DNA of 14,419 nucleotides from Parachlamydiales bacterium (GCA_020050965.1 JAGVJV010000143.1:1-14419); one strand, 5' to 3'; numbered from the stretch's first letter, positions 1 to 6,262 are shown. Notes: generated from the sequence alone by a model not told the origin. A program made the numbers and translations.

Positions 1-13
1 ATCGATTTTTGGC

Positions 14-57
14 GCTTTGAACCCGCCTATCGGCCAACTTTTGAGTCATTTTGGGTA
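14..57 (+). repeat. Arm of the palindromic repeat element (partial second copy)
   Basis: Read on the minus strand from 57 back to 14, this stretch matches the left arm of the complete element at 5983-6147 over 44 positions with three differences, and ends in the same terminal bases (TACCC / GGGTA). Bases 1-13 no longer align well, so this is either a single arm, a decayed copy, or a copy whose other half lies outside the window. It ends 41 bp before the start codon of the downstream methyltransferase gene. The match is direct from the sequence; mobility is inferred from the intact copy. Confidence 0.8.
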
Positions 58-98
58 TAGAGGTTTGACTTTTTTGCGCCTTGGTTTAAACTGGCACC

Positions 99-866
99 AT
101 GAAAAAGCTCCTTCCATTTCTTTTATCCTTATCCCTTTGCAGTGCCGCTGAAAAATTTGATTGGGGTCAGATTTTGACTACTCCACCTGGCAGCGAACAA
201 GTGGGCGGCAACCAGATTTTGCATTTTAAGTCGCGCAATAAGCCCTATTGGGATAACGAAGCAGCCAACCAATTTGCCGATCAATACCTGTCCGATGCCG
301 CTCAGCTCACTTCCGATGCCGAAGTACTCCGCTATGGCTCTGATCGTGTAAAAATAAAGGGCCTGTATATCGAATTAGGGGTCTGCACAGGCAAAACGAT
401 CAACTTTCTCGCTGCATTAAATCCCCATCAGAGACTCTATGGATTTGATTCTTTCGAAGGACTGCCAGAAGATTGGGTCCGTGCAGATCGAATTTTCCCT
501 GCTGGAACTTTTGCCTTTCGGAATCCCGAGCTCCTTCCACCCGTGTTGCATAACGTGGAGCTGATCAAAGGATGGTTTAAAGATACCCTCCCCCCTTTCA
601 CAGAAAAGCATGAGCAGCAGATCGCCTTTCTCCACATTGATAGCGATATTTATTCTGCAGCAGCTACTGCCTTCCAAGTGCTCGGCTGCAAAATACGGCC
701 AGGCACAATCATCGTTTTTGACGAATTCTATAACTACCCCGGCTCTGAGAATCACGAATTTAAAGCCCTCCAGGAGTTTTTAGCCCAGTCAGGATTCGAA
801 GCAAAATACCTAGCCTACAATATCTACCACGAACAAGTAGCGGTTGAAATCGTCGAGAAGAAATGA
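99..866 (+). CDS. Putative exported TylF-like SAM-dependent methyltransferase
   Basis: A 255-residue protein of the TylF/MycF-like class I methyltransferase type. A signal peptide is visible at residues 1-17 (two lysines, a Leu-rich core, then Ser-Ala-Ala), with likely cleavage before Glu18. The SAM-binding loop is ELGVCTGKT (92-100). The family hallmark GFDSFEGLPEDW (115-126) follows. The acidic metal/acceptor motifs are HIDSDIYS (179-186) and FDEFYNYPG (207-215). TylF-type enzymes O-methylate sugars or small molecules; the substrate here cannot be read from sequence. The ATG has no clear Shine-Dalgarno, but it gives a complete leader and no other Met lies near. The stop overlaps the next start by 4 nt, so the two genes are probably translated together. 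An export leader on a SAM-dependent enzyme is odd, because SAM is cytosolic. The enzyme may act in the periplasm, be delivered to the host, or be membrane-anchored. Confidence 0.75.
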   Translation: MKKLLPFLLSLSLCSAAEKFDWGQILTTPPGSEQVGGNQILHFKSRNKPYWDNEAANQFADQYLSDAAQLTSDAEVLRYGSDRVKIKGLYIELGVCTGKTINFLAALNPHQRLYGFDSFEGLPEDWVRADRIFPAGTFAFRNPELLPPVLHNVELIKGWFKDTLPPFTEKHEQQIAFLHIDSDIYSAAATAFQVLGCKIRPGTIIVFDEFYNYPGSENHEFKALQEFLAQSGFEAKYLAYNIYHEQVAVEIVEKK

Positions 867-2038
867 CGTTAGATGTAGTAAAAGCTAGAAAAGAAACGCC
901 AGGATGCTCCAGAGTCCTCCATTTTAACAATGCTGGAGCTTCTCTTATCCCGACGCCAGTGATCGAAGCGGTCAATGCTCATTTCAAGCTGGAAACTGAA
1001 ATCGGCGGATATGAAGCAGAAGATCTAGCTCAAAAGACGATTCATCAGTTCTATGAAGCTGCGGCAAAACTGATCCATTGCAGTCCAAAAGAGATCGCCT
1101 ATCTCGAAAATGCCACGCGCGCTTGGGATATGGTCTTCTATGCGCTTTCCTTCAAGCCTGGAGACCGGATCCTTACAGCGAAGGCAGAATATGCAAGCAA
1201 CTACATCGCCTTTCTCCAAGTCGCAAAAAAAACAGGAGCCGTGATCGATGTGATCCCCGATGATGAGCATGGTCAACTCTCCCTCTCTGCCATGGAGAAA
1301 ATGATTAATCCGCAAGTTAAACTCATCGCGATCACCCATATCCCCACACAAGGTGGGCTGATCAATCCAGCAGAGGCCGTGGGTTCGATTGCAAAGAAGC
1401 ATGGGATTTTCTATCTGCTCGATGCGACCCAATCAGTAGGTCAACTGCCCATTGATGTCGAAAAGATCCAGTGCGATGCTCTTTGTGCGACAGGGCGAAA
1501 GTATCTTCGTGGTCCTCGGGGAACAGGGTTTCTCTACGTCCGGAAATCGAAAATCTCTCAATTAGAGCCCCCATTTCTCGACTTGCATGCCGCCCCCTGG
1601 GTGAGTCTTAACAAGTATCAGATAAGCGAAAATGCGACTCGCTTTGAAACCTGGGAGCGCAATTATTCCAATATGATTGGGCTGGCAACGGCTATTGAGT
1701 ATGCAACCTCATGGGGAATGGTCAATATTTGGCAAAAGATTTGCTCACTTTCTACTTTGCTACGCTCTAAGCTCTCCTCTATTCCAGGAGTCGTGGTGAG
1801 GGATTTAGGGGAAAACAAATGCGGCATTGTCACTTTTACAATTGAGGGAAAAGAGGCTGCGGCGGTTTCCCAAGCCCTGCGCCAGAAGGGGATCAATACA
1901 TCGGTCTCTCTCGCTGAATATGCTCGGCTTGATTTAGAAGAGCGAGGCCTGAGCAGCCTCATCCGCTCTTCGGTCCACTACTATAATACTGAGGAAGAAA
2001 TCGAGCGGTTTTGCCAAGCAATCCAGCAGGAATTGTAA
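863..2038 (+). CDS. Class V aminotransferase-fold PLP enzyme (cysteine desulfurase/lyase-like)
   Basis: A 391-residue fold-type I PLP enzyme of the class V group, which includes cysteine desulfurases, selenocysteine lyases, isopenicillin N epimerases and sulfoxide lyases. The N-terminal FNNAGASLIP (21-30) binds substrate/cofactor phosphate regions in this family. The PLP-ring Asp and Gln sit in LLDATQS (Asp187, Gln190), and the Schiff-base lysine is Lys213 in TGRKYLRGPRGTGFLYV. The C-terminal small domain ends with SSLIRSSVHYYNTEEEIERF, typical of the family. Length matches complete members. The start codon lies in an ATGA overlap with the upstream methyltransferase, indicating translational coupling. 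No leader is seen, so this partner looks cytosolic, unlike its neighbour. The LRGPRG pattern resembles ergothioneine-type C-S lyases (EgtE-like), but no other ergothioneine gene is present, so the reaction is left open. Confidence 0.8.
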   Translation: MTLDVVKARKETPGCSRVLHFNNAGASLIPTPVIEAVNAHFKLETEIGGYEAEDLAQKTIHQFYEAAAKLIHCSPKEIAYLENATRAWDMVFYALSFKPGDRILTAKAEYASNYIAFLQVAKKTGAVIDVIPDDEHGQLSLSAMEKMINPQVKLIAITHIPTQGGLINPAEAVGSIAKKHGIFYLLDATQSVGQLPIDVEKIQCDALCATGRKYLRGPRGTGFLYVRKSKISQLEPPFLDLHAAPWVSLNKYQISENATRFETWERNYSNMIGLATAIEYATSWGMVNIWQKICSLSTLLRSKLSSIPGVVVRDLGENKCGIVTFTIEGKEAAAVSQALRQKGINTSVSLAEYARLDLEERGLSSLIRSSVHYYNTEEEIERFCQAIQQEL

Positions 2039-2046
2039 AAAAATCC

Positions 2047-2075
2047 TTGTGAAAAAGGTTAATATCTAATAGAAT
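2047..2075 (+). promoter_or_regulatory. Sigma70-type promoter for the 148-aa gene
   Basis: TTGTGA (2047-2052) and TAGAAT (2070-2075) are separated by exactly 17 bp, matching four and five of six consensus positions. It would start RNA near 2082, just ahead of a good AAGGAG (2092-2097) placed 9 nt before the ATG at 2107. This gives the small gene its own promoter between the PLP gene and itself. Confidence 0.5.
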
Positions 2076-2106
2076 GCTTCAGTAATTTTACAAGGAGAGA
2101 ATTGAA

Positions 2107-2553
2107 ATGGCTGTTAATTTTTTATTGGGGCCACCCCACGCATCATTAAAGATGTGTGAACTGATGGGATGGCGCGATCTTAAAGTTGTTGATGAAAAAG
2201 CAACTGTAATCACTTATGCGATCACTGAAATAGGACTTGCCCTTCTTACTGTTGCTGGTGCTGTTGAATGCCTTGTTAGGGCGCTGTTTTCATTAGCAAT
2301 ACACCCCTTCTCGAACCGAAATGAGAGAGATCGAATATATGATAATCTTAGACAGGTTGTCGAGTGTACTCTATATTCTGCAAAGTCTCTATATTATAAC
2401 ATTTTTTCAAAATTTATAATTTTAGAATTAGCAGATTTATCACATAAAAACAGAAGCTTATTCAACAATAACACAGTAGCGGCAAGGCTATTTATCAAGG
2501 AGTTCTCTGACCCTTGGAAAAGCCTCGCTGAAAAACCAAAAGCAAAGCTATAA
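2107..2553 (+). CDS. Hypothetical protein with central hydrophobic block
   Basis: A 148-residue protein that I do not recognise. A continuous hydrophobic stretch covers about residues 33-66, interrupted by Glu41 and Glu54, long enough for one or two membrane passes. It is followed by a basic, Asn/Arg-rich region (69-82) and a second amphipathic segment near 88-108 (LYSAKSLYYNIFSKFIILEL). There is no N-terminal signal peptide. Hydrophobic blocks of this size without a leader are seen in chlamydial inclusion-membrane and other lineage-specific proteins, but the block is not the clear bilobed pair of a classical Inc, so this is only suggestive. Translation is well supported by AAGGAG 9 nt upstream and a nearby promoter. 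The gene is visibly more A+T-rich than its enzyme neighbours. It is convergent with the next gene and shares a hairpin with it. Confidence 0.6.
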   Translation: MAVNFLLGPPHASLKMCELMGWRDLKVVDEKATVITYAITEIGLALLTVAGAVECLVRALFSLAIHPFSNRNERDRIYDNLRQVVECTLYSAKSLYYNIFSKFIILELADLSHKNRSLFNNNTVAARLFIKEFSDPWKSLAEKPKAKL

Positions 2554-2555
2554 AC

Positions 2556-2590
2556 AGGATCCGCTGCTCTAAGAGAGTGCAATGGATCCT
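2556..2590. terminator. Hairpin between convergent genes (possible bidirectional terminator)
   Basis: An inverted repeat with 7-bp outer arms AGGATCC (2556-2562) and GGATCCT (2584-2590), continuing inward with further pairs and two mismatches to a short loop around 2571-2573. It sits between the stop of the plus-strand gene (2553) and the stop of the minus-strand gene (2596). The flanks are T-rich on both strands but have no long T run, so an intrinsic terminator is likely rather than certain. Confidence 0.5.
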
Positions 2591-2595
2591 ATTGT

Positions 2596-3387
2596 TTATG
2601 CCTTTGCCATCTCAATAATCGTGTGATATCTTTTACAAGAAGTCCAACTTCTCTTTGGTGCTTCATAACGTAGGGCGTCATCAATTGACTTGGCCTGCTG
2701 AACTTTGGCTCCCGCAATACTGGGATCATTGGTAATCATTCGGGGTCCCACTTTCCACTTGCCAGAGAACAACATTTTATCGTCCAGTCGATCCCCCATT
2801 GCTGGCTCATGGACGATTTTAACGCCATCTAAGATCAACTTCATTGGGTTAAAGGCGAGAATTCCAGGATCTTCATTGATGGTCAGGTTGCCATCTCCAT
2901 GAATAATCATGGCATCTGTGCGATGATTTTTTGGATCGGATTTGCGCTCGGCAGCAATCGCTTCGTGAAGCTCATGCCGAGTCTTAATCGGATTTGCTAC
3001 GCTGCCAATCACTCGATTAATGGGCGTGAAATGCTCTTTCACTAGAGAGTGCTTTTCTCTTATGTCAGATGATAGGTAAGCAAGTACTTTGAAAACTATC
3101 CCGACAATGATTCCTGGGACAAGCAATACGATTGAAAGGATGGTCTTGATCATCCCCGTCGATTCTGATCTAAGCAACCCGTTGGATTTAGAATAATTCC
3201 AATCTCCATCTTCATGAAAGGCCTCAACGTGATGGATTTCGATGACTTTATCGGAATCTCTAGGCTGTACTTGCATGGTCTTCCCATTAAATAGATAACG
3301 GTAAGGAGCCAGCCCTTTATCGCCGATCCAAGCTAGGGTTCCAGAATTCTCTACTCTGGTATTTAGAAAAATGCATACATCGCTCAT
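2596..3387 (-). CDS. Hypothetical protein with one hydrophobic hairpin-like segment
   Basis: A 263-residue protein of unknown function. The N-terminal 75 residues are soluble and probably beta-rich. A 28-residue hydrophobic segment spans 79-106, with Pro91-Gly92 in its middle, so it could be one membrane helix or a re-entrant hairpin. It is followed at once by a charged region (SSDIREKHSLVKEHFTP). The C-terminal half is polar and mixed alpha/beta. No catalytic motif is recognised. The start has a good AAGGAG a few bases upstream. The gene lies 15 nt after the stop of the 208-aa gene and is probably cotranscribed with it. The lack of a leader combined with an internal membrane segment is common among lineage-specific chlamydial proteins; a membrane-located or secreted role is inference only. 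Confidence 0.65.
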   Translation of the reverse strand: MSDVCIFLNTRVENSGTLAWIGDKGLAPYRYLFNGKTMQVQPRDSDKVIEIHHVEAFHEDGDWNYSKSNGLLRSESTGMIKTILSIVLLVPGIIVGIVFKVLAYLSSDIREKHSLVKEHFTPINRVIGSVANPIKTRHELHEAIAAERKSDPKNHRTDAMIIHGDGNLTINEDPGILAFNPMKLILDGVKIVHEPAMGDRLDDKMLFSGKWKVGPRMITNDPSIAGAKVQQAKSIDDALRYEAPKRSWTSCKRYHTIIEMAKA

Positions 3388-3402
3388 TTTTTATTCTCCT
3401 TT

Positions 3403-4029
3403 CTACTCAAATAAAGTTAGCATTTCAGCCGTTCTAGATTCTCCGATTTCTCGGGTAAATTTAGGACCTGTAGCGCTGAAGGCATAGCCCACCTTCTGAT
3501 TTTCACCTATAGGCGCTAGGATGCCGCCGAAATAAAACAGAGTTGGCTTTTTATCGTATTCCGGATCTTCAGAGAGATCAACCGGGCGCCCATCAGGAAT
3601 AATAAATTTAATCGGATCTTTTATTGTGTAAAACCTTTTGAAAAAACTTTTCGCATGAAAATCATAATCATAAATAACAAATTGAGCTTCAATTATTGGC
3701 ATTTCATTTGTCAAAGAAAGAAGAGCCTCTTGTAAGATCGCCTTATTTTGAAAAGATATTCTCGTACCGAGCTCAACTTGATCTCCTGGTGCACCATCCC
3801 AACCGATATAGTTAATCACTCCTACTGCAAGATCTGTCACCTCAGGTCTCTCAGGATTTCTTAAAGAAAGGTCTTGTACCATTTCTTTCTGTGCAGAGGG
3901 GAATGAAAATCGAATGAGATGCCCTATTTTCTTAGATCGAGAATCCCATTTAGGATTTGTTGGATCGAAATCAAAAACATCTGTATCACTACAATTTGCC
4001 TGTATTAATCTCAAATATTTACCAGTCAA
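3403..4029 (-). CDS. Hypothetical soluble protein, TTG start
   Basis: A 208-residue protein without leader or membrane segment and not assignable to a family by eye. It is rich in predicted beta strands, with an aromatic/Gly-containing core (VINYIGWDGAPGDQVELG) and a second patch FYFGGILAPIGENQKVG near the end. The start must be TTG at 4029: an in-frame TAA lies two codons upstream, a GGAG stands 7 nt before it, and the next Met is residue 50. The gene ends 15 nt before the next hypothetical start, so the two form a pair. It begins 42 nt after the MFS gene, and read-through from the thiamine operon is possible. Composition is more A+T-rich than in the enzyme genes. Confidence 0.65.
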   Translation of the reverse strand: MTGKYLRLIQANCSDTDVFDFDPTNPKWDSRSKKIGHLIRFSFPSAQKEMVQDLSLRNPERPEVTDLAVGVINYIGWDGAPGDQVELGTRISFQNKAILQEALLSLTNEMPIIEAQFVIYDYDFHAKSFFKRFYTIKDPIKFIIPDGRPVDLSEDPEYDKKPTLFYFGGILAPIGENQKVGYAFSATGPKFTREIGESRTAEMLTLFE

Positions 4030-4036
4030 TTTTTAG

Positions 4037-4040
4037 CTCC
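4037..4040 (-). promoter_or_regulatory. Ribosome-binding site deciding the TTG start
   Basis: GGAG on the minus strand, 7 nt before the TTG at 4029. An in-frame stop directly upstream rules out a longer protein, so this site together with the stop fixes the non-ATG start. Confidence 0.65.
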
Positions 4041-4071
4041 AAGTTTTTTTGATCAAATAAATTTAGTCTTT

Positions 4072-5292
4072 CTACTGAATTTTTGCAACAGCGAGTTCTC
4101 TGCTTTTGATAAGAACGATGCTACTTGCCAGCGCCAAGGCCATCCAGTACCAACCAGTGCTCGAAATCGTGGAGGTCTGTTTGAAGCACCAGAGAGCAAG
4201 GGCCGCGGTGGGACTGCCGATCAGCTGCGATCCTAGGGCATAGCCGAGCGAAATGACAGCGTAGCGGCAGGAGGGTGGGATGAGTTGGCCGGCCCAAGCG
4301 TGGTAGGGGGCAAAAAAGGCAACCCCGAAAATCACAAGCGCCGCTCTAACAGCGATGATGCCGAAGAGGCAGGCCCCTTGCAACGACATCAAGAGCGGAA
4401 TGGCGCACAAAACGACCCCTAGTGAGGCTGCCAGCATTAGTCTTTCGCGCGGCATTTTCGAGGCAAGCCACCCGAAGAATGGAAGGGCGCAGAAGTCAAA
4501 AATCAGCAAATAGGTATTGACCTGCATGATTTCAGCTTTTGTAAATGTAGTGACAAGGGGGAGAAATCCGTTCATCAGGACGAGGGCAATCGAGTAGTTA
4601 GCATAGGCAAAACCCGAAGTGATTGCGATATAAAGGAGCGGCCTGCGGTATTTCCACAAATTGGCTGCTTTAGAAAATTTTTCTGTCGGCTGTGTCATGG
4701 GAGCGGAGCGGCGAAGCAAACAGGCGAAAAGTGCAGTGATGCAGCCAGCCAGATAAAGGACTCTCCAGCCTTGATCTGTCGCATGGAAAGTGCAGAGTAA
4801 AAAGACGCCAAAAGATGCAATCAAATGACCGCCCATCGTGGAGCAGCTATAGAGGCTACTAAGTAAATCGTGCCGTTTGGGGTCTGTATTCTCGAGCAAA
4901 AAAATCGCCCCGCCCATGATCTCCCCTGCCGCGAAGAAATTTTGTAAAACTCTGCTGATGCAGAAGAGTATAGGCGCCAGAATGCCCACTTGAAGATAGG
5001 TAGGGCTAAAAGCAATGCAGCCCGAAATGAAGGCCATCCCAGCCAAGGTTAAAAATAAGGCTTGATTGCGCCCATAGACATCGCCAATGTAACCGAAAAC
5101 GAGCGAGCCGAGCGGCCGAGCAATCATGCCTAAGGGGATAATCGCATAGGTTAAGATCAGGGCGGTGATCGGATCTTCTTTGGGGAAGATTAAGGGGGCC
5201 AAAAAGGGGGATAAATAGCTAAAGAGCGCGGTATCGTAATGTTCGAAAAGATTGCCAAGGCAGGCGCTTAAAAGATGCAGTCTTTTAGTCAT
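4072..5292 (-). CDS. MFS transporter, metabolite:H+ symporter type, in TPP-riboswitch operon
   Basis: A 406-residue, 12-helix major facilitator protein of the inner membrane. The N-terminal GNLFEHYD (13-20) and the run PLGMIARPLGSLVFG before motif A, GYIGDVYGRNQ (67-77), are those of the ProP/MHS symporter branch. A weaker motif A copy (GWLASKMPRERL) opens the second half. An upstream in-frame ATG at 5352 would add 20 residues of basic sequence lying entirely inside the preceding gene. The start at 5292 has AGGAG 7 nt upstream and is preferred. It overlaps the thiE stop by 8 nt, so the two are translationally coupled. Known MHS members carry osmolytes and organic acids. Placement behind a TPP riboswitch and a ThiE homologue suggests import of thiamine or a precursor, which is inferred from context only. 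Confidence 0.85.
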   Translation of the reverse strand: MTKRLHLLSACLGNLFEHYDTALFSYLSPFLAPLIFPKEDPITALILTYAIIPLGMIARPLGSLVFGYIGDVYGRNQALFLTLAGMAFISGCIAFSPTYLQVGILAPILFCISRVLQNFFAAGEIMGGAIFLLENTDPKRHDLLSSLYSCSTMGGHLIASFGVFLLCTFHATDQGWRVLYLAGCITALFACLLRRSAPMTQPTEKFSKAANLWKYRRPLLYIAITSGFAYANYSIALVLMNGFLPLVTTFTKAEIMQVNTYLLIFDFCALPFFGWLASKMPRERLMLAASLGVVLCAIPLLMSLQGACLFGIIAVRAALVIFGVAFFAPYHAWAGQLIPPSCRYAVISLGYALGSQLIGSPTAALALWCFKQTSTISSTGWYWMALALASSIVLIKSRELAVAKIQ

Positions 5293-5941
5293 GGCGTTTC
5301 TCCTGTAAAATCGCCCGAATTTTCTGAGCTGTACTGAAAGGATCTTTTTCATTCATTATCCCACCAGCCATTGCGATTCCATCCCCTGGACGAAGTTCTC
5401 TATAAATTGATGCAGCCAGGTGCAAATTGAGCCCTCCGATTGCGACTACCCTGTGGGGTGTCATGGTGAGTATCTCATGCAACCCATCGATTCCCCAGAT
5501 GAGGTTGTTGGTGGGGCAGGTCCATTTTGATGGGGCAACTTTGACGCTCAGGTAATCGATCTCAGGTCCAACTTTGGCAATATCTTCGAGATTTTTGACC
5601 GGAATGCCGATGATTGCTCTTGGACCTAAGATTCTTCGGGCTTCTAGGTAGGAAAAAGGCTCTTCTAAATAAACGCCGTCGGCATTAACTGCTTTGGCGA
5701 CGTCAAATATGTGCAGAGTGTTGATGAAGAGCGGAACCCCTTTGAGGATAGTCCTCAATTGAGCGGCGGTCTTTAAAATAGAAAACTGATCGCTTTGAAG
5801 ATCGCGGAGTTGGACACAAGTCACTCCACCTTTTACAGCTTCTGCAACTTTTGTGAAGAAGGCAGTTTCATCGGGAAATGATGATCTATTGGCAACAAGA
5901 TAAAGGGAAAGATCAAAAAAAGGCTTTCGACAGATCGACAT
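5285..5941 (-). CDS. thiE: ThiE/TenI-family protein, divergent thiamine-phosphate synthase homologue
   Basis: A 218-residue TIM-barrel protein of the ThiE/TenI family. Family landmarks in order: LYLV (13-16), GGVTCVQLRD (38-47, keeping the Gln44/Arg46 pair), AVNADGVYLEE (84-94), DYLSV (129-133), VVAIGGL (165-171) and GDGIAMAGGI (186-195). True ThiE joins HMP-pyrophosphate and thiazole phosphate to thiamine phosphate. Here many active-site positions differ: the Lys after QLRE/D is Leu48, the Asn-Asp metal motif reads NT, the GQED motif reads LEEP, the Ser of GVS is Pro, and the PTxTK phosphate loop is replaced by APSKWTCPTNN. It may be catalytically altered, TenI-like or a binding protein. A GGAAGAG lies 6 nt before the ATG, at the end of the TPP aptamer. 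Family membership is fairly sure; the activity is doubtful. Confidence 0.75.
   Translation of the reverse strand: MSICRKPFFDLSLYLVANRSSFPDETAFFTKVAEAVKGGVTCVQLRDLQSDQFSILKTAAQLRTILKGVPLFINTLHIFDVAKAVNADGVYLEEPFSYLEARRILGPRAIIGIPVKNLEDIAKVGPEIDYLSVKVAPSKWTCPTNNLIWGIDGLHEILTMTPHRVVAIGGLNLHLAASIYRELRPGDGIAMAGGIMNEKDPFSTAQKIRAILQEKRHD
5300..5304 (-). promoter_or_regulatory. Ribosome-binding site for the MFS gene inside thiE
   Basis: AGGAG on the minus strand, 7 nt before the ATG at 5292 and located within the last codons of the thiE-like gene. It selects the shorter start over the upstream ATG at 5352. Confidence 0.7.
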
Positions 5942-5947
5942 ATTACA

Positions 5948-6197
5948 CTCTTCCTACGCTGGCATTATCCAGATCAGGTTTATACCCAAAAGAACTCAAA
6001 AGTTGGCCGCTAGGCGGGTTCAAAGCCCCGGGGTTGAGACTATCGACAAGAGGGTAGTATTAACCTCAATACAATCCTCTTGTCGATAGCTCAACCGCGG
6101 GAGCTTTCAATCCAGCCTAGGGGCCAACTTTTGAGTCCTTTTGGGTATTAAGGGTTTTTCTCAACCGAGTTTGTTCAAACTCAGTACCCCTGGTGAT
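5948..6197 (-). promoter_or_regulatory. TPP riboswitch (thi box) split by an inserted palindromic element
   Basis: On the minus strand the 5' half has AGGGGT (P2, around 6191-6186), a P3 hairpin GAGTTTG/CAAACTC (6182-6167), the conserved GGTTGAGA (6166-6159, one change from GGCTGAGA) and ACCCT closing P2 (6155-6151). The 3' half has the near-invariant CCTGATCTGG, ATAATGCCAG (5978-5959) and CGTAGGAAG (5958-5950). Between them lie 165 bp of foreign palindrome plus a duplicated TTA. With those removed the joint reads ACCCTTAAACCTGATC, as expected for the family. The 3' end of the aptamer doubles as the thiE ribosome-binding site, so control would be translational by direct masking. No terminator is seen. 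P1 is short (about CAC/GTG). Controlled genes: thiE and the MFS carrier. Confidence 0.85.
5983..6147. mobile_element. 165-bp palindromic MITE-like element with TTA target duplication
   Basis: The two arms of about 70 nt are reverse complements with scattered mismatches and small indels. Termini are TACCCAAAAG (5983-5992) and CTTTTGGGTA (6138-6147). The centre again pairs (GTATT/AATAC around AACCTC near 6055-6070), so nearly the whole element folds into one hairpin. It holds no ORF. TTA directly repeats on both sides (5980-5982 and 6148-6150), the expected mark of a 3-bp target duplication. The restored target is a consensus-like TPP aptamer, which independently supports these boundaries. A related arm is at 14-57. 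This fits a non-autonomous element moved by a transposase elsewhere in the genome; which transposase family is not determinable here. Confidence 0.85.
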
Positions 6198-6208
6198 TAA
6201 TGACTAAA

Positions 6209-6237
6209 AGGTTAATGGGTTGGTCTATTTTTTGCAA
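6209..6237 (-). promoter_or_regulatory. Weak candidate promoter for the riboswitch operon
   Basis: On the minus strand TTGCAA (6237-6232) is followed after 17 bp by TAACCT (6214-6209), which would start RNA near 6202, just before the aptamer. The -10 is poor (three of six), so read-through from the upstream phosphoketolase operon is an alternative. No terminator hairpin is evident after the stop at 6263. Confidence 0.25.
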
Positions 6238-6262
6238 ATAAATAGGTTTCAGCCCAATTCCA

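Noticed and set aside
65..90. Possible promoter TTGACT / TTTAAA before the methyltransferase gene
   Set aside because: The spacer is only 14 bp and no better -10 lies at 16-18 bp, so it is not listed as a promoter.
417..755. Minus-strand 112-codon frame inside the methyltransferase gene
   Set aside because: It is antisense to the motif-bearing core of the methyltransferase and looks like a shadow of its codon pattern.
863..2038. Naming the PLP enzyme EgtE or a cysteine desulfurase (SufS/IscS)
   Set aside because: The LRGPRG motif is shared by several class V groups, and no ergothioneine or Fe-S assembly neighbours are present.
3403..4029. Type VI tube protein (Hcp-like) identity for the 208-aa protein
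   Set aside because: Only a vague beta-rich resemblance is seen; no family motif lines up and no secretion genes are nearby.
5983..6147. The palindrome as an ordinary rho-independent terminator or as an attenuator belonging to the riboswitch
   Set aside because: It is far longer than a terminator, has no T run after the stem on either strand, sits inside the aptamer rather than after it, has target duplications and is repeated at 14-57.
5983..6147. Alternative boundaries with a 2-bp TA duplication (element starting CCC)
   Set aside because: Removing that version leaves a P2-P4 linker about five bases longer than expected, while the TTA version restores a consensus-like aptamer.
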